A model generated the notes under the pieces. That model did not search any database. It worked only from the letters and a program-made list of their open reading frames with translations, and had not been told where the DNA came from. Both the position numbers and the translations under genes were made by a program. Shown in pieces: positions 10,423-22,029 of a DNA stretch of 64,000 bases; position 1 is the stretch's first letter, and each line of letters opens with the position of its first letter. The stretch lies in NCBI GenBank assembly GCA_028015205.1, contig JAPWFG010000026.1:930001-994000 (forward strand), in the 5' to 3' direction. Source of the DNA: Mytilisepta virgata. Lineage: Eukaryota > Mollusca > Bivalvia > Mytilida > Mytilidae.

Positions 10423-12834
10423 TATACATTTTTATGTACTCTAGTTGAATATCGCCTACTAAGTATGCTGGATAAATTGGCCAAAATAAATAAACATTTT
10501 TTCGTCATGAAATTGTTTTGAAATAATCCGTTAGTCCTTGTTTTGTACATACTTAAGTGTTTTCGTAAATTATTCAGAAAGTATTCAGAAGTATTGAAAT
10601 TGGTCATGTTTTGTTGAATTTCTCGCATTTTTATTCTGCCTTCCTTTGAAGATACAAATCGGTCGACAAAAACCGTTGAAGAATCGTGTCCATTGAAATT
10701 GTGATTTCCCCTTGGAAAATTCTTACTATATATTTAACAATTGTATTGTCGATTATTAAGTCTATGATCCCAAAACTATCTGAAATTGATGCTTCCTTGG
10801 GAATCAGAAGTGTATAGGCATATTTGGTGTTCTTTTTACTGGAGAAAAGCTTTATTTTGAATCAAAGAATTGCTTCATAAAATTTTAAATTGATGACCCA
10901 ATTTTGCACGAGGATGTCTTGTTCGAAAAGGTTACACAACAATGTGTCTACACTATACATGTTCTTTGCATATTTCATGTTAAATGTTAGCAATTAATAC
11001 ATTCACAAGAAAAAATCAATAGCATTTTTTTTCAATTGGCAAATAACCTTGACTTAAAATTGTGTTATGATTTATAAAACGTATCACAAAATACCTAAAT
11101 AAATTTGATGCACTGTATGGTCATTTCGTTGACTGACAACTCATCAGCAGTGCTCGAGATCAAAATATTGGAAAACCGGTTAAAGATAAAATAATGAATT
11201 AATAAGGACAATGATCAAAAATCAAAACAATTAAAACAAACAGGTATCCTAACTCAGCAAAGTGTTACCTCTGCATCAAAAAAAAGAGCCTTAGAAATTT
11301 CTGGTAATTTTTGTCAAATTTTGAACGGACAATTTAAAGGCATTTGAGTAATGAATCATGCCAGGACAAAAGTTCCGGCTAACTATCCCATGATTTCAAG
11401 GTGAGTCATGCGAATAAAGGGTTTTTAGGTAGTTTAAATGAATTTCAATTACAACAATGTCAAATAAACAAATAAAAAACATATTCACACATCATCCACC
11501 TTTAACAAGGCCTATAGTTGTGCGTACAAATGAAAAGCATCAGATAATCACAAGTTGAGGAACCACATGTGTACAATGTCATCCCAAAATTTGAGATTTT
11601 TCTTAAATATCCCGTTACTTAACACATCAATTTGCACAGAAGTTCATTACTTCAAAGGTGCTATACTAAAATTTAAAGAAAACGTCAGAAGAGGATTTTT
11701 TTCTACATGGATCTAAAGTTTGGCCAAAAGTTGCATAATGTCTTAATTAGTCAATGGTTCTGTGCTACCATTTGTTTATCAGAAAGACCCAGAGAAATTT
11801 TTTTTTTCGTCAGGCAATTTTTTTCAAAGTCTTGAAATATAAGAAAATGATTTATGTATTTGGTAAGACCAACAAAAATTGACCGTATTTTAAAAATGTT
11901 AGCCAAAATCATTAGAGGCACCTTACATATATAATACATAGTCATTGTCGGAAAATGTAAAATTTATTTGGGCGAACTTTCGTGAGCCTTTTCCCCATAT
12001 TTCACAGCGAGCCCAAATAAATTTTATATTTTCCGACAATGACTTTGTATTGTCTTTATCCTGGAATTCCTTTTTAGATGCGTACAATGACCTAAAATTA
12101 CGTTTGAAGTGGAAATTCAACTGCAGCGAAAACACGGAAAACGGCACGACGTCATTTGGTACATTCGCCAAATATTGACCTAATACGACTAAAGTTTATT
12201 CTACCCCTTTTATTAGACCGGAAATTGCTTGATTGCAGGATAAAATAACATAGTCTACTGCCGCACTCCCGTCATAAAATGGTGAAGTTACCCCCCCCCC
12301 CCCAATATCCCCCTCGAGACCGTAATTTGTTGGTAGTATTTAAAATTCTTCTATCTTCTCATATTTCTATATTTCATCGTGTGCAAGGTAGATTAATTCA
12401 ATTATATTAAAGATGATGGGTTTTTTCGGTTCTCTTTTTCTTTTTTTCTTTTTCCATGCCTAAAGAACGACAACTCTATCTTGTACAATGGTATGTTATG
12501 ATAGGGGACAAGTACTATATTTCTTTGAAGTTATGTTACTGTACCACATTAAGTTGAATTGGAGGATAGAGTTGAGGCAAGGAAATCATTTTTTTTTTCA
12601 TTTTTTTTTTTTAAAAATTGTTCTCGTTGCAGTTTTCAAAAATTGTCTTTGGATTTGGACCTATCCCTCTTCCTCGTGTTTTGTATCTCACTGCATTTAT
12701 AGCTCTATAAAGAACGAAACAAACAGTAAATATTAAACCAATATCAGGGTCTGGCTGTATGATATTTTTTTTTACATTCTGAATACCTTGTTATCTTAGA
12801 TATTAAGAGACATGCCCCATGTGTTCCAGGCATT
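10423..12834. other. No gene seen; holds a fold-back at 11933-12051
   Basis: AT-rich unique DNA. A weak match to the mollusc repeat core ACTCATCAGCAGTGCTCGA lies near 11140. A C13 run is at 12291-12303. The small frames here show no family features. Confidence 0.45.
11933..12051. repeat. Fold-back element, 41-bp arms, 37-bp loop
   Basis: The left arm (11933-11973, starting AATACATAGTCATTGTCGG) pairs with the right arm (12011-12051) at 39 of 41 positions. The arms end in ATTTATTTGGGC around the loop. The open frames on both strands here mirror each other because of the palindrome and are not genes. Confidence 0.8.
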
Positions 12835-13330
12835 AGAATACGTATAATTTGCATGAATCCTAATTAACATAAGTATTTTAATATTTTCATGCGTCTACAT
12901 ATGGCACAGCTGATTCTCAACGTTTATAAGATTTATAACGATTTACCAATAAAGAGAATTGCCGCCATTTATAATACTTCACTATTCGTTTTTTCCATTC
13001 AGAATATTACAAAAAAAAAGTTCAAAGAAAGTCCATATGTATTGAGTATAGGTGTAAAGTAAGTCAAAGAGAGAAACAGAAAATATATTACTTAGATTAA
13101 GGACTGCCTACAACATGCATAAAAAGTTTAATTTATGAATGATATCAATATACCAGATAAAATGTTAAGTACACAGGTAAATATGTGTGTTGGACTTTGA
13201 TATTTTACTTCCTCCTTGAAACGACCTTAATGGAGGTTTGTTTGTTTCAAACAACTGACAAAACAAAACCGTAAGTTTTTAGAACATTACATTACATTAC
13301 AGCAAATACAAAGTAAATCCACCGAGCAAA
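12835..13330. repeat. 5' distal flank of gene copy 2, paralogous to 32601-33090
   Basis: Shares ATAATTTGCATGAATCCTAA, TAACATAAGTATTTTAATA, ACCTTAATG(G/T)AGGTTTGTTTG and ACCGTAAGTTTTTA with the start of the duplicated unit at 32601 and 40337. Non-coding. The next stretch (13361-13530) is instead related to 23600-23740. Confidence 0.65.
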
Positions 13331-13688
13331 TGAAAGATGATTAATGTTTGTATAAGTCCATAAGGAGAGTCATGGAGCTGTCAACCTAACCTGCATAATT
13401 TGTTTGTTACAGTAGCCAGGTTCTACGATAATAACCTCAATAAATTTAATAAGTGCGCACATTTCGCTTGGGACCTTTCTTTCTTGTGTCTACGATTATC
13501 TTCTAGGGTCCCTTTGGAATGTATTGTTACCTACACCTGTCTTATTTCTGAACTATTTCCTGGCATGTATTTCTTTAGTTCGCCAATATATTTGATGTAT
13601 AGATATATCTTGTGTGCACTGATGTAGATTCATTTTTATTTTGTCGGGGCCATTCAAGTAAGGTTTTTAATTGCAGTGAAGATCGTAA

Positions 13689-14480
13689 AGCGTTTTACTA
13701 TTTATTCTAACTTCAAGATATTTAATAAACTTTATAAGATATCTCATATAGTTTATAAGATATATTATATAGTTGATAACATGTCTTATATAGTTTATAA
13801 GATATCTCATATAATTTAAAAGATATCTCATATAATTTTCTGTGGCCTCGGTTGCGATTGGTCTAGGTAGTTCGTCATGACTACTAATGATCACTAGCCT
13901 GTCAACACTGAAGTTATGAGTTCGAACAGCACCTGTGGCGGGGTGTGTTCGACTCCGATCTAAATTGCCAATTTTCCTACCAAAGGTCGGTGGCTCTCTC
14001 CGGCTTCCTCCAACAATAAAAACTGGCCGCTGCGAAAAAGCCATATGTGCTGAAAACGGCATAAAACCTCAACTAAATAAACATACAATTTTCTTTATAA
14101 GATATCTTATAAATTATATGAGAATCTTATAAACTATATATGAGATATCTTATAAAATATATAAGATATCTTATAAAGTATAAAAGATATCTTATAAAGT
14201 ATATAAGATATCTTATATACCTTATTAGATAACTTATCTTATAAACTATATAAGATATCTTATATCAAAAATATTTATAAGATATCTTATCAACTTTATA
14301 AGATATATTATGTTCTTTATGAGGTATTTTATATACGTTATAAGATATATCATAAACTTTAGAAGATATCTTATAAAGTATATAAGATATCTTATAAAAA
14401 ACTAGATTATATAAGATATCTTATATATCTTGAGATATCGTATATATTATATGAGATATATCTTGACGTTAGATTCTTCC
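13689..14480. mobile_element. AT-palindrome MITE, copy 1, split by a SINE
   Basis: Starts with CGTTTTACTATTTATTCTAA and is filled with many copies of the palindrome ATAAGATATCTTAT joined by short AT spacers. The right end near 14478 (ATATATCTTGACGTTAGA) is a partial inverse of the left end. A SINE sits at 13842-14086. Open frames here are reading artefacts of the repeat. Confidence 0.6.
13842..14086 (+). mobile_element. tRNA-derived SINE with 8-bp target duplication
   Basis: A 245-bp insertion inside the palindromic array, flanked by AATTTTCT at 13834-13841 and 14087-14094. The 5' half has tRNA-like polymerase III features, including a B-box-like GAGTTCGAAC. The 3' half (GGTCGGTGGCTCTCTCCGG, CTTCCTCCAACAATAAAAAC, TGGCCGCTGCG, GGCATAAAACCTCAA) resembles the conserved 3' part of widespread mollusc SINEs as I remember them. 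The target duplication and tRNA-like half are seen; the family is inferred. Confidence 0.7.
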
Positions 14481-14690
14481 AAAGCTTCATTGAGAATGAG
14501 ATAAATACTAGACATACATAATAAACATTATCAGAAAATGTGCATATTATGGTTTCGTAAAATTCGAAATATTTATTACGTAGCCCGACTATTTGATAAA
14601 CTTTAGGTGGATTACCGATTTATTCTATGTTCGGCCTTGTCCCTTCGTTTTTGCATTTCATCCTGACAAGAGAAGTCAGAAACTGTAGGT

Positions 14691-15100
14691 TATGGCAAAC
14701 CGTTTTACTATTTATTCTAACTTCAAGATATATCATATAATATATAAGATATATCATATAATATATAATATATCTTATATAATCTAGTTTTTATAAGATA
14801 TCTTCTACGTTTATAAGATATTTTATAAAGTATATAAGATATCTTATAAATATTTTTTATATAAGATATGTTATATACTTTATAAGATATCTCATATATT
14901 TTATAAGATATCTTATATAGTTTAGAAGATATCTCATATAATTTATAAGATATATTATAAAGAAATTTATTAGAGATAGCTTATAAATTATATGAGTTAT
15001 CTTATAAACTATATAAGATATCTTATAAACTATATGAGATATCTTATAAAGTTTCTTAAATATCTTTATGTCAGAATAAATAGTAAAACGGCTTGCCATA
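14691..15100. mobile_element. AT-palindrome MITE, copy 2, complete
   Basis: 31-bp terminal inverted repeats (left TATGGCAAACCGTTTTACTA..., right its inverse at 15070-15100) match at 29 of 31 positions. They are bounded by GTAGGT on both sides (14685-14690 and 15101-15106), a probable 6-bp target duplication. The interior is a dense array of ATAAGATATCTTAT palindromes. It lies about 330 bp upstream of the intact B-box/NHL gene. Superfamily unknown. Confidence 0.7.
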
Positions 15101-15400
15101 GTAGGTGGTCGTCTCGTTCACATGTCATATCATATAATATAAATGAATTCCAGAGGTGTCATTTAGGATATAATGTAGAAACCCTTAAATCTTCAAACTT
15201 TTTCACTATTTAGAACCTCTGCTATCTTCATCATATCTTTCCTTGTCGCCTCAAATGCCTATTCCTTAATTAGCAAAAGGTAATTAAGTCATTTTTAATG
15301 TTAAAAGACAAACAAAAAGGATCGTTACCTAAAAGCAGTTGTAAAATGATATACCAGAGATAAGTTTCGAATGGGAGTAAAAAAGAACTGTAAAACTATA

Positions 15401-15423
15401 TATCATTTTGTATTACTTGTAGG
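15401..15423 (+). other. Probable 3' splice acceptor in the 5' UTR of gene copy 2
   Basis: A T-rich tract followed by ATTACTTGTAG ends at 15422, seven bases before the ATG at 15430. The same ATTACTTGTAG/GTAAA arrangement precedes the ATG in both pseudogene copies. This suggests a single coding exon preceded by a 5' UTR intron. Inference from sequence only. Confidence 0.45.
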
Positions 15424-15429
15424 TAAATT

Positions 15430-17133
15430 ATGGCGACATCTGGTGATTTCGTTTGTGGTGTCTGTGAATATAAAAAAATCTCAAAACCTGCAGAGTACTG
15501 GTGTTCTGAATGTGATGAAGGATTGTGCTCTTCTTGCGAGGACCATCATGGATCATCTCGGGCATCCAGGAAACATGACGTTCTATCGCTTGAAAACTAT
15601 AAAAAGTTACCATCTGCTGTTGCCAAAATAACAAATCACTGTGAAGAACACGATTCAAAATACCAGAACTACTGTCGACGGCACGACAAACTGTGCTGTC
15701 CAGTTTGCATTTCATCAACACACAAGGAATGCAAAGATATACAAGCTTTAGAAGAAATAATTAAAACCGCAAAAATGACGTCACTACTTGAAAATATGGA
15801 GGAGAGTTTAAAATGTATTAAGGCAAACATTAGCAGTGTAATTAAAGACCGTACCGATAACTTGACCTTCATCAAAGAACAACGCAAGAAGTATCAGGAC
15901 GAAATTAAACAAATGCGAAAAAGAGTTATGTCCCATGTTGATGCCCTAGAACAACATATGTTACAGGAACTCAGTCACGCAGAACATAAATCGAAAACTG
16001 TGATCGAAACCATAATCACACAACTCGCAGAGAAATCCAAGACAATTGAAGACTTAGTTAATGATATTGCAGCAATGAAGCAGTTCGCATCACCTCTTCA
16101 GACTTTTATTGGAAGTAAAATCATTGAGGAGAAAGTCAACAAAGAGGATCAGTATATAACGTCACTATCAGAAAATAAAAGTCTTCATCAAATCGAACTG
16201 AAAGTCATCATTGACGATAAGATATCGGGTGTGTTGTCTTCTATATTACGTTTTGGTACGGTGACTACAGAAACATCTCCTCCATCTCTGATCATTAAAA
16301 CAGGAAAAGAAAAACAAGCCCAAATCATGTCTTCTGTACCACCCCGATCTCCAACGTCCATCGAAGACATAAAGGTAGCTATTGAATCTAAAGTAAAAAT
16401 TTTGAAAAGTGAGTCATTAAATGTACGTGGCTGCAACTTTTTGCCAGACGGAAGAATAATATTCGCTGACGATAAAAATAAAAAACTTTATATACTGAAG
16501 GAAAACGGTGCCTTGTCAAAAGAAATATCTTGTCAAATCACCGACTTAAAAGACGTCACTGTAATAGATGACAAAACTGTTGCTGTAGCAGGATACAATG
16601 AACATTATAGACGTGGTGGAATCCAGATCATTAATATCGAAACAGAGATGATTGTCAAGAAAATTAAAATCAACGATCCAGTTCAAGGTATTATATATGA
16701 CAATGGATCCTTATTGTGCTGTGTTATTGGGAAGGGAATTCTAAGAATTCAGATACAGAGTGACAATATAACTACTGTAGTTAAACAAAGTCAATGGCTT
16801 GGTTGGTCTTATATAACATTATACGGTGACAATATATATCAAACTAACTCATGCACCAACACCGTCATATGTTACAATATGAAAGGAGAGAAGTTGTGGG
16901 TGTTTAATGATAAGTCAGTTTTGTCCTGCCCATATGGTGTATCTGTAGATAACAGAGGTAACGTGTACATTGCATCGTACGATAATTACAATGTCGTCGT
17001 ACTGTCACCTGATGGGAAGAAGAATAGACAACTACTTTGTCAGAAAGATGGATTGGTGCGTACAAACGCGATCAATATTGATATGAATAACAGAAAACTG
17101 TTAATTGCAAATTACCAGGGTGATCTGGGTTAG
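15430..17133 (+). CDS. RING-less TRIM-like protein: two B-boxes, coiled coil, NHL-like propeller (copy 2, intact)
   Basis: 567 residues, uninterrupted. B-box 1 is at about residues 9-49 (C9, C12, C25, C28, C33, C36, then H39/H40 and H49). B-box 2 is at about 70-102 (C71, H74, C82, H85, C90, C93, H98). A Lys/Glu-rich coiled coil runs over about 105-250, and NHL/beta-propeller-like repeats over about 320-567 (DNRGNVYIASYDNYNVVVLS, SPDGKKNRQLL). There is no RING finger before B-box 1, so ubiquitin-ligase activity is not expected from this chain alone. Relatives act as TRIM-like scaffolds, and bivalves have many such genes, often proposed in innate immunity; function here is inference. The start follows a conserved acceptor-like site. 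The C-terminus stops about five residues early (GDLG) compared with copies 1, 3 and 4, because unrelated DNA begins at about 17125 and supplies the stop codon. It is the only intact copy in the array. Confidence 0.85.
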   Translation: MATSGDFVCGVCEYKKISKPAEYWCSECDEGLCSSCEDHHGSSRASRKHDVLSLENYKKLPSAVAKITNHCEEHDSKYQNYCRRHDKLCCPVCISSTHKECKDIQALEEIIKTAKMTSLLENMEESLKCIKANISSVIKDRTDNLTFIKEQRKKYQDEIKQMRKRVMSHVDALEQHMLQELSHAEHKSKTVIETIITQLAEKSKTIEDLVNDIAAMKQFASPLQTFIGSKIIEEKVNKEDQYITSLSENKSLHQIELKVIIDDKISGVLSSILRFGTVTTETSPPSLIIKTGKEKQAQIMSSVPPRSPTSIEDIKVAIESKVKILKSESLNVRGCNFLPDGRIIFADDKNKKLYILKENGALSKEISCQITDLKDVTVIDDKTVAVAGYNEHYRRGGIQIINIETEMIVKKIKINDPVQGIIYDNGSLLCCVIGKGILRIQIQSDNITTVVKQSQWLGWSYITLYGDNIYQTNSCTNTVICYNMKGEKLWVFNDKSVLSCPYGVSVDNRGNVYIASYDNYNVVVLSPDGKKNRQLLCQKDGLVRTNAINIDMNNRKLLIANYQGDLG

Positions 17134-18112
17134 GCCAAAATTTTCCACTCGTTTAATTTTTTTCATATTTTCGTCATGTATTATATATGTCTCAATACAC
17201 CACCTGAGAAAATTTTGTTGAAATTCGACCACGCGTTTCCTTCACAGGGTTCATTGAAAATTGGCATTTAAGGGGTACCTTTCATTCCATGAGATGACAC
17301 AAGTTAATGAATATTACTACCTCTCATAGGACATATGTTTGATAAAAAAATAGTTATAATTGTTGAACTGAAGAACAGGGATATAGTCTCAATCAAAAAT
17401 GAAATATGATGGTAAAATTCATTCTTTATATGCAAATTCAAAGGTAAAAAGTACCAGACATGTTAGGAATTTCGTTCATTTTCAGTTGCCTCATTAAATA
17501 TTCAAACAAATCATGGTTACTAGTATATGATTTAAGGCAGAAAATATCTCTAAAACATTCGATTCATCAATTAAATGCTATTTAAAATAATCCTGAAAAT
17601 GTCAGGAGTGTAACATTGTATGTGTGATGGACTATTACTGTTACAGTATAAGACTAACATATGTGATATAAGCAACCACTGAGATGAGAACGAGATAAGC
17701 ACACAATACAAACACACACTTCTCAGAGGGGGGGACTAATTCTAGATTATATATTACGAATTGATGGAACGAGTAGAAAATTCTAGTAAGGATTTATGAA
17801 ATTATTGCAAATATTAACAGCATTTTCTTCATTTCGAGCGGCTTTTTCATCATCGTAATATGCATTTCATAATTGCCACTGGATGTTAAACAATAATTCA
17901 TCAATATATCAAATCCTACGTAATTATCGATTTTGCACACATTTCGAAAAAGTTTTAGATCCGTTACGGAGATGCCCCTTACCGAACCTCTTCACTTCGT
18001 CTAATGCAAGGAAATTTTGTACGTCATAGTAATTCCACGTCATTCCTATTGTTTGACGTCAAGACAAAAAACATCAATAGGAGTTATCTCCCATACCCCA
18101 GGCCTACCCCCT
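17125..18112. mobile_element. Unrelated ~990-bp insertion/replacement after gene copy 2
   Basis: Homology to the other gene copies ends within the last codons (about 17125), and homology to blocks A and C resumes at TAATGCAAGC (18113). The interval is absent from the other units, while their 3' flank (259-1700) is missing here. The ends are weakly inverted: GGGTTAGGCC at the left, and at the right the inverse of GGGGGTAGGCC. This suggests a DNA transposon whose insertion was accompanied by deletion. No open frame of interest. Confidence 0.4.
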
Positions 18113-19021
18113 TAATGCAAGCTTTAGCAATATCCCTTTGAAAAAAAATAGGAAAAACTGTTCTCCAAAACTACCGGTAAATTTTACTCGCCTCTGTTTT
18201 ATGCTATACCCACCCAATTTTGTTGTATACAGTATAAAATTCAAAGTTATTCAAAAGGGTACTGGGGTAAATACAGGTACATGTAACTATGGAGGCGAAG
18301 TTGCCAAATTTACAATCTATTAATTTTATCAATTTGGTATTAGTTTTCCAATGTAAAATGTTAAATTTGTAGAAAGTATCAAGGGGCGAAATATTTCGTT
18401 AAGTCAATAACCACTGGGGAAAACTGTGGTTCGTAACTTAAGTTACTCACAGCCCACATAATTTTGAACCAATTTCGGTGAGAACTTTGACATGGTCTCT
18501 TAATGACAGCAATTGACTTTTTTACATTTTGATAGATAAAGATAATTGGATTTTCTACCTTAGAAAACACCAAGCTTCTGTTATTAAATTATACAGTATT
18601 CATGTTTAGAATTGTGCGATGATGTTCGTAACTTAAAAATCACATTTATACAGTTTAAATTTACGCACATCAACGTCCTATATATATATATACATATTGT
18701 AAGTACGCAAAAAGTGTGTATAAGATGCAATTAAAAGTATAATACCCTCTCAAATAGGAATTCAGTAATTTTCATCAATCAAAAAGAATGAAAAGTGTAT
18801 TTCTGTTGGCTTGAGCCTTCAGGAAACCTTAATCTGTGCAGTTTTTGTTTTCACCGACATTCAAAATGATGTTGGCTGTGCGCAACCACAACTTTTATCA
18901 AGTGAATAACGACAGAATTGTTTTTAAAGAATTTGCTTAATTATGAAATAATGAAATGTACCGCCGTTTATATGCCTCAGCGAATACAAATATATATAAG
19001 CACGTCTTTGTTTTCTTTTTT

Positions 19022-19108
19022 GCTGATGAGAGGTAACTCCTTGAAATGCGTCGTATACAGCATATTATAAATTTACCATATCTAATATTAGTATCTTTGG
19101 ATTGTTAT
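19022..19108 (+). mobile_element. 5'-truncated copy of the hammerhead-like insertion
   Basis: Block A reads straight through (TTTTTTATCGAAGTGTATA near 2625). Block B has ~87 extra bases that begin exactly at GCTGATGAGAGG and end with CTTTGGATTGTTAT. This sequence matches the last part of the longer insertion at 19248-19611, so it is a shorter member of the same family. The flanking repeat is only a T-run. Confidence 0.6.
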
Positions 19109-19247
19109 TTTATTGTAGTGTATAATATCAATTTTTTCAGACTTTCACATAAAGAAGCAACCTAGCAATTTTTGGGGGTGGTGGTACGTGCTGGGCTAAA
19201 GAAAGTGACCCTTGTTCCTATCGTTTTTCCATGTTCGTATTTTTAAA

Positions 19248-19611
19248 GATGCCTCTGCATGGTGGACCCTAGGTCCCCGAGGGTATTCGCAAACCCAGTC
19301 GTCAGACTTGTCTGACATGATTATTCATTGATTTGTTATAGAAATTACCAGTATTTAGCAAAATTCAAAAAATAATAGAATTACTAAGGGTTCGTTCCTT
19401 GTACTGCACATGGTAGATCTCCTTAGCTGAAATTTGGCTTCCTATTTCGGTATTTTTGGTTATGAGTACTTCTTGTTTTAAAATAAGTTTGGTTTTTGGT
19501 CTTCCAAGTGTTTCGTTTTTAATGCTGCTGATGAGAGGTAACTCCTTGAAATGCGTCGTATACAGCATAGTATAAATTTACTATATCTAATTTTAGTATC
19601 TTTGGATTGTT
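19248..19611 (+). mobile_element. 364-bp retro-insertion (SINE- or retrozyme-like) with hammerhead-like core
   Basis: Flanked by a 9-bp target duplication ATTTTTAAA (19239-19247 and 19612-19620), with the empty site in block A at about 2757-2768. It contains CTGATGA, a short stem GAGG/CCTT closed by a 5-nt loop, then GAAA and a GTC (19528-19557). An outer ATGCTG/CAGCAT pair is at 19522-19527 and 19563-19568. The 5' region has a box-B-like GGTATTCGCAAACCC. The 3' end is TTTGGATTGTTAT. No coding capacity. The insertion is certain; ribozyme activity is not shown. Confidence 0.6.
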
Positions 19612-20094
19612 ATTTTTAAAAAATGTTCTTTAATTCTAAAATTAATGTAGTTTTTCCCTGTGCGTTTTTTTCCAAAAAAATCATTAATTCTAAAATTAAT
19701 TTTGTTATGAAACAAAAATTGCAAAATATAGCATGATTTTAATTGGTCTCAATTTTTTTCAATGATTGTTGATATTAATGCAATCAAGCAATTGCAAAAT
19801 GCAGTTGTTATTCACTATTTGTATAAATGAATTTGTCTCCTCTAATTAATTTGAATTCAACTGATAATCTCCGTAATTTTGTTTTATTTCGTACTACTGA
19901 TTCAGCAGTGTTTTATAATCTCTATTCACATTCACAGGCATACCTTCTGGGTACATCTTTAATGCTATAATAAGGTATAATTGTGCATTGCGGTCCAATC
20001 GTTATTTAAAGATTTAAAAATAAAGGCCTAACTTCAACTACTTTGAAATTGAGTAAATAGAAACTCACGAAATACAATGAAAATTGAAAAGTAA

Positions 20095-20500
20095 CAGCGT
20101 ATAAAAAAAACGAATAAATCAGTAGCGAATAAGTAACAGCATATCAGTCGAGCGCAGAAACTGGTTCATAGTTATTTTAACTCCAAGATCCCAGAATTAA
20201 CACAAAAAAAGACATGAACAGAAAAGAAAAGAAATCATTAAAAAGGGGTAACGTACAAAACGCGAATAAGGAACGAGTAATTAACAGGATATCAGTAGAT
20301 GGCGGAGACGGGTACATACGCGCTAACAGGGTAATTTCACTTCTACGAACCAATAATTATCACCACAAAAGAAAATAAAAGAAAAAAACCATTAAAAAAG
20401 GGCCAACGTACAAAAAGCGAATAAGGAGCGAATTAGTAACAGGGTATCAATCCAGCAAGGAGACGGGTACGTACGCGCTAACAGGGTAATACGCGTCGAC
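20095..20500. repeat. Minisatellite monomers, block B
   Basis: Same monomers as 3240-3640, about three copies, with GGAGACGGGTACATACGCGC and CTAACAGGGTAAT boxes. Confidence 0.7.
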
Positions 20501-21050
20501 GATCTTAGAACTTACATGCATGCAAGACAGATGAAAAAAATAAATGAATAAAGGCATCAAAAAGGCAAGTTATTAAAACCCGATAGTGTAACTTTGAGAC
20601 GGTAAACACGTTTTAAAGAATGATTTCGCCCTAAAATATGTTAATATGGGGTTGGGACACTTGCATCTTTCAAAATATCTCAAAAAGTCTTTAAAATTAA
20701 GAAAGGAATGATAAAAAAAAGAATGTTATTAAAAAAAATAACGAAAAAGTAGCGAATAAGGAATAAATAACAAATAAGTAGCGAATAAGGAATAAGTAAC
20801 GAATAAGGAATAAACAATATCAGTAGGGAATAATGAATAAGGAATAAATAACGAATAAGGAATAAGTAACCAACTTCACTGAACTTTCCCTACCTACAGA
20901 ACAATTGACTATTCGAAAGGTTAGTGAAGGTCATACAATCTTTCTCTATGTTTACAATGGACAAAGTTAAAAAGTTAGGAAAAAAATTTTAAAAACGAGA
21001 AAGCTAATTGTTCACATTTAAAATATACGAGGGAGAAATAATATATGCTA

Positions 21051-21573
21051 GTCAACAAAAGAAACGATACAGAGTAATGCATTTTTCATATATTCATAAT
21101 TTCAAATAGCCGTACTTAGGAGAAAAATAGACCTACACGTCTGGTTTTCACAGTGAATTGTTTTTTCATCAAAAGTATGGATTTTGTGCAAAAAGTTAAA
21201 AATAAAAAATTCCAATTTTTGAAATTTCAAAAATCACATTGTTCAACCCAAAATTAAAAAATCAGTATTTTTACCCCATTATGTGAATCATAATGTCTGT
21301 GACAAAAGATTTGAGTTTTTTTCTACTGATTTCAGCTACCGGATTTTCATTTACAAAATGTGTGTCGATTTTCTTTTCGGTTTTCCGCAAATTTAATTTA
21401 ACCCTCTTTTATAAATTTCCATTTTCCACCATTTCAAGTTTTATCAAAATTTCAAACTGAGACGAATTAGATGAAGAAATGAAGTAACAAACCACTGTTG
21501 CCCTCATATTAAGTTTTATAAGGAATTACCAAGATATTTGGTTCCGAACTCGTGTATCGTTACTTTTGTTGAC
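21051..21573. mobile_element. Tc1/mariner-like MITE (block B copy)
   Basis: Same element as 4205-4724, carried along in the block duplication. Left end GTCAACAAAAGAAACGATAC after TA at 21049-21050; right end followed by TA at 21574-21575. Confidence 0.7.
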
Positions 21574-22029
21574 TAATATATAATTTAATCTTACACTTTA
21601 TTGACTAACTTACACATATTTTTACAGTTTTTTTTCTTATAATATTTAATATTTTTGAGAAATATATTCTTGTGAAATTCATTTTCAATCGTCTCCAAGC
21701 AGGTAACGACTTTGTCAACTGAATTGAAGAAGGAATCGTCACGGTTTGCATTGTAATGAAAAAAGTAATTTCATTGCTCTTTCATGCAAGTAGTGCGAAT
21801 TTTGTTTCAGTTGAAACTGAAGGAATTTTACATCACAATTAAATATCCATACTGAATAAAAAGCGCTGAAGGCAACAATTATTTGTGAAACTGTTATGGA
21901 ACTCAAGATTCAAGCACTTTTGTGGTGATTGATATTTGACGTTTGATACCATTTTCCTAACTTCTTTATAAAGTCTTTATTTACTAATTACAAACAGAAA
22001 TTACATGCAGGCAGTCGGAAACGACAGCT

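Noticed and set aside
13667..15213. Tyr/Ile/Asn-rich frames (INYMRYLINY...) as proteins
   Set aside because: Pure translation of the ATAAGATATCTTAT palindrome array, open on both strands.
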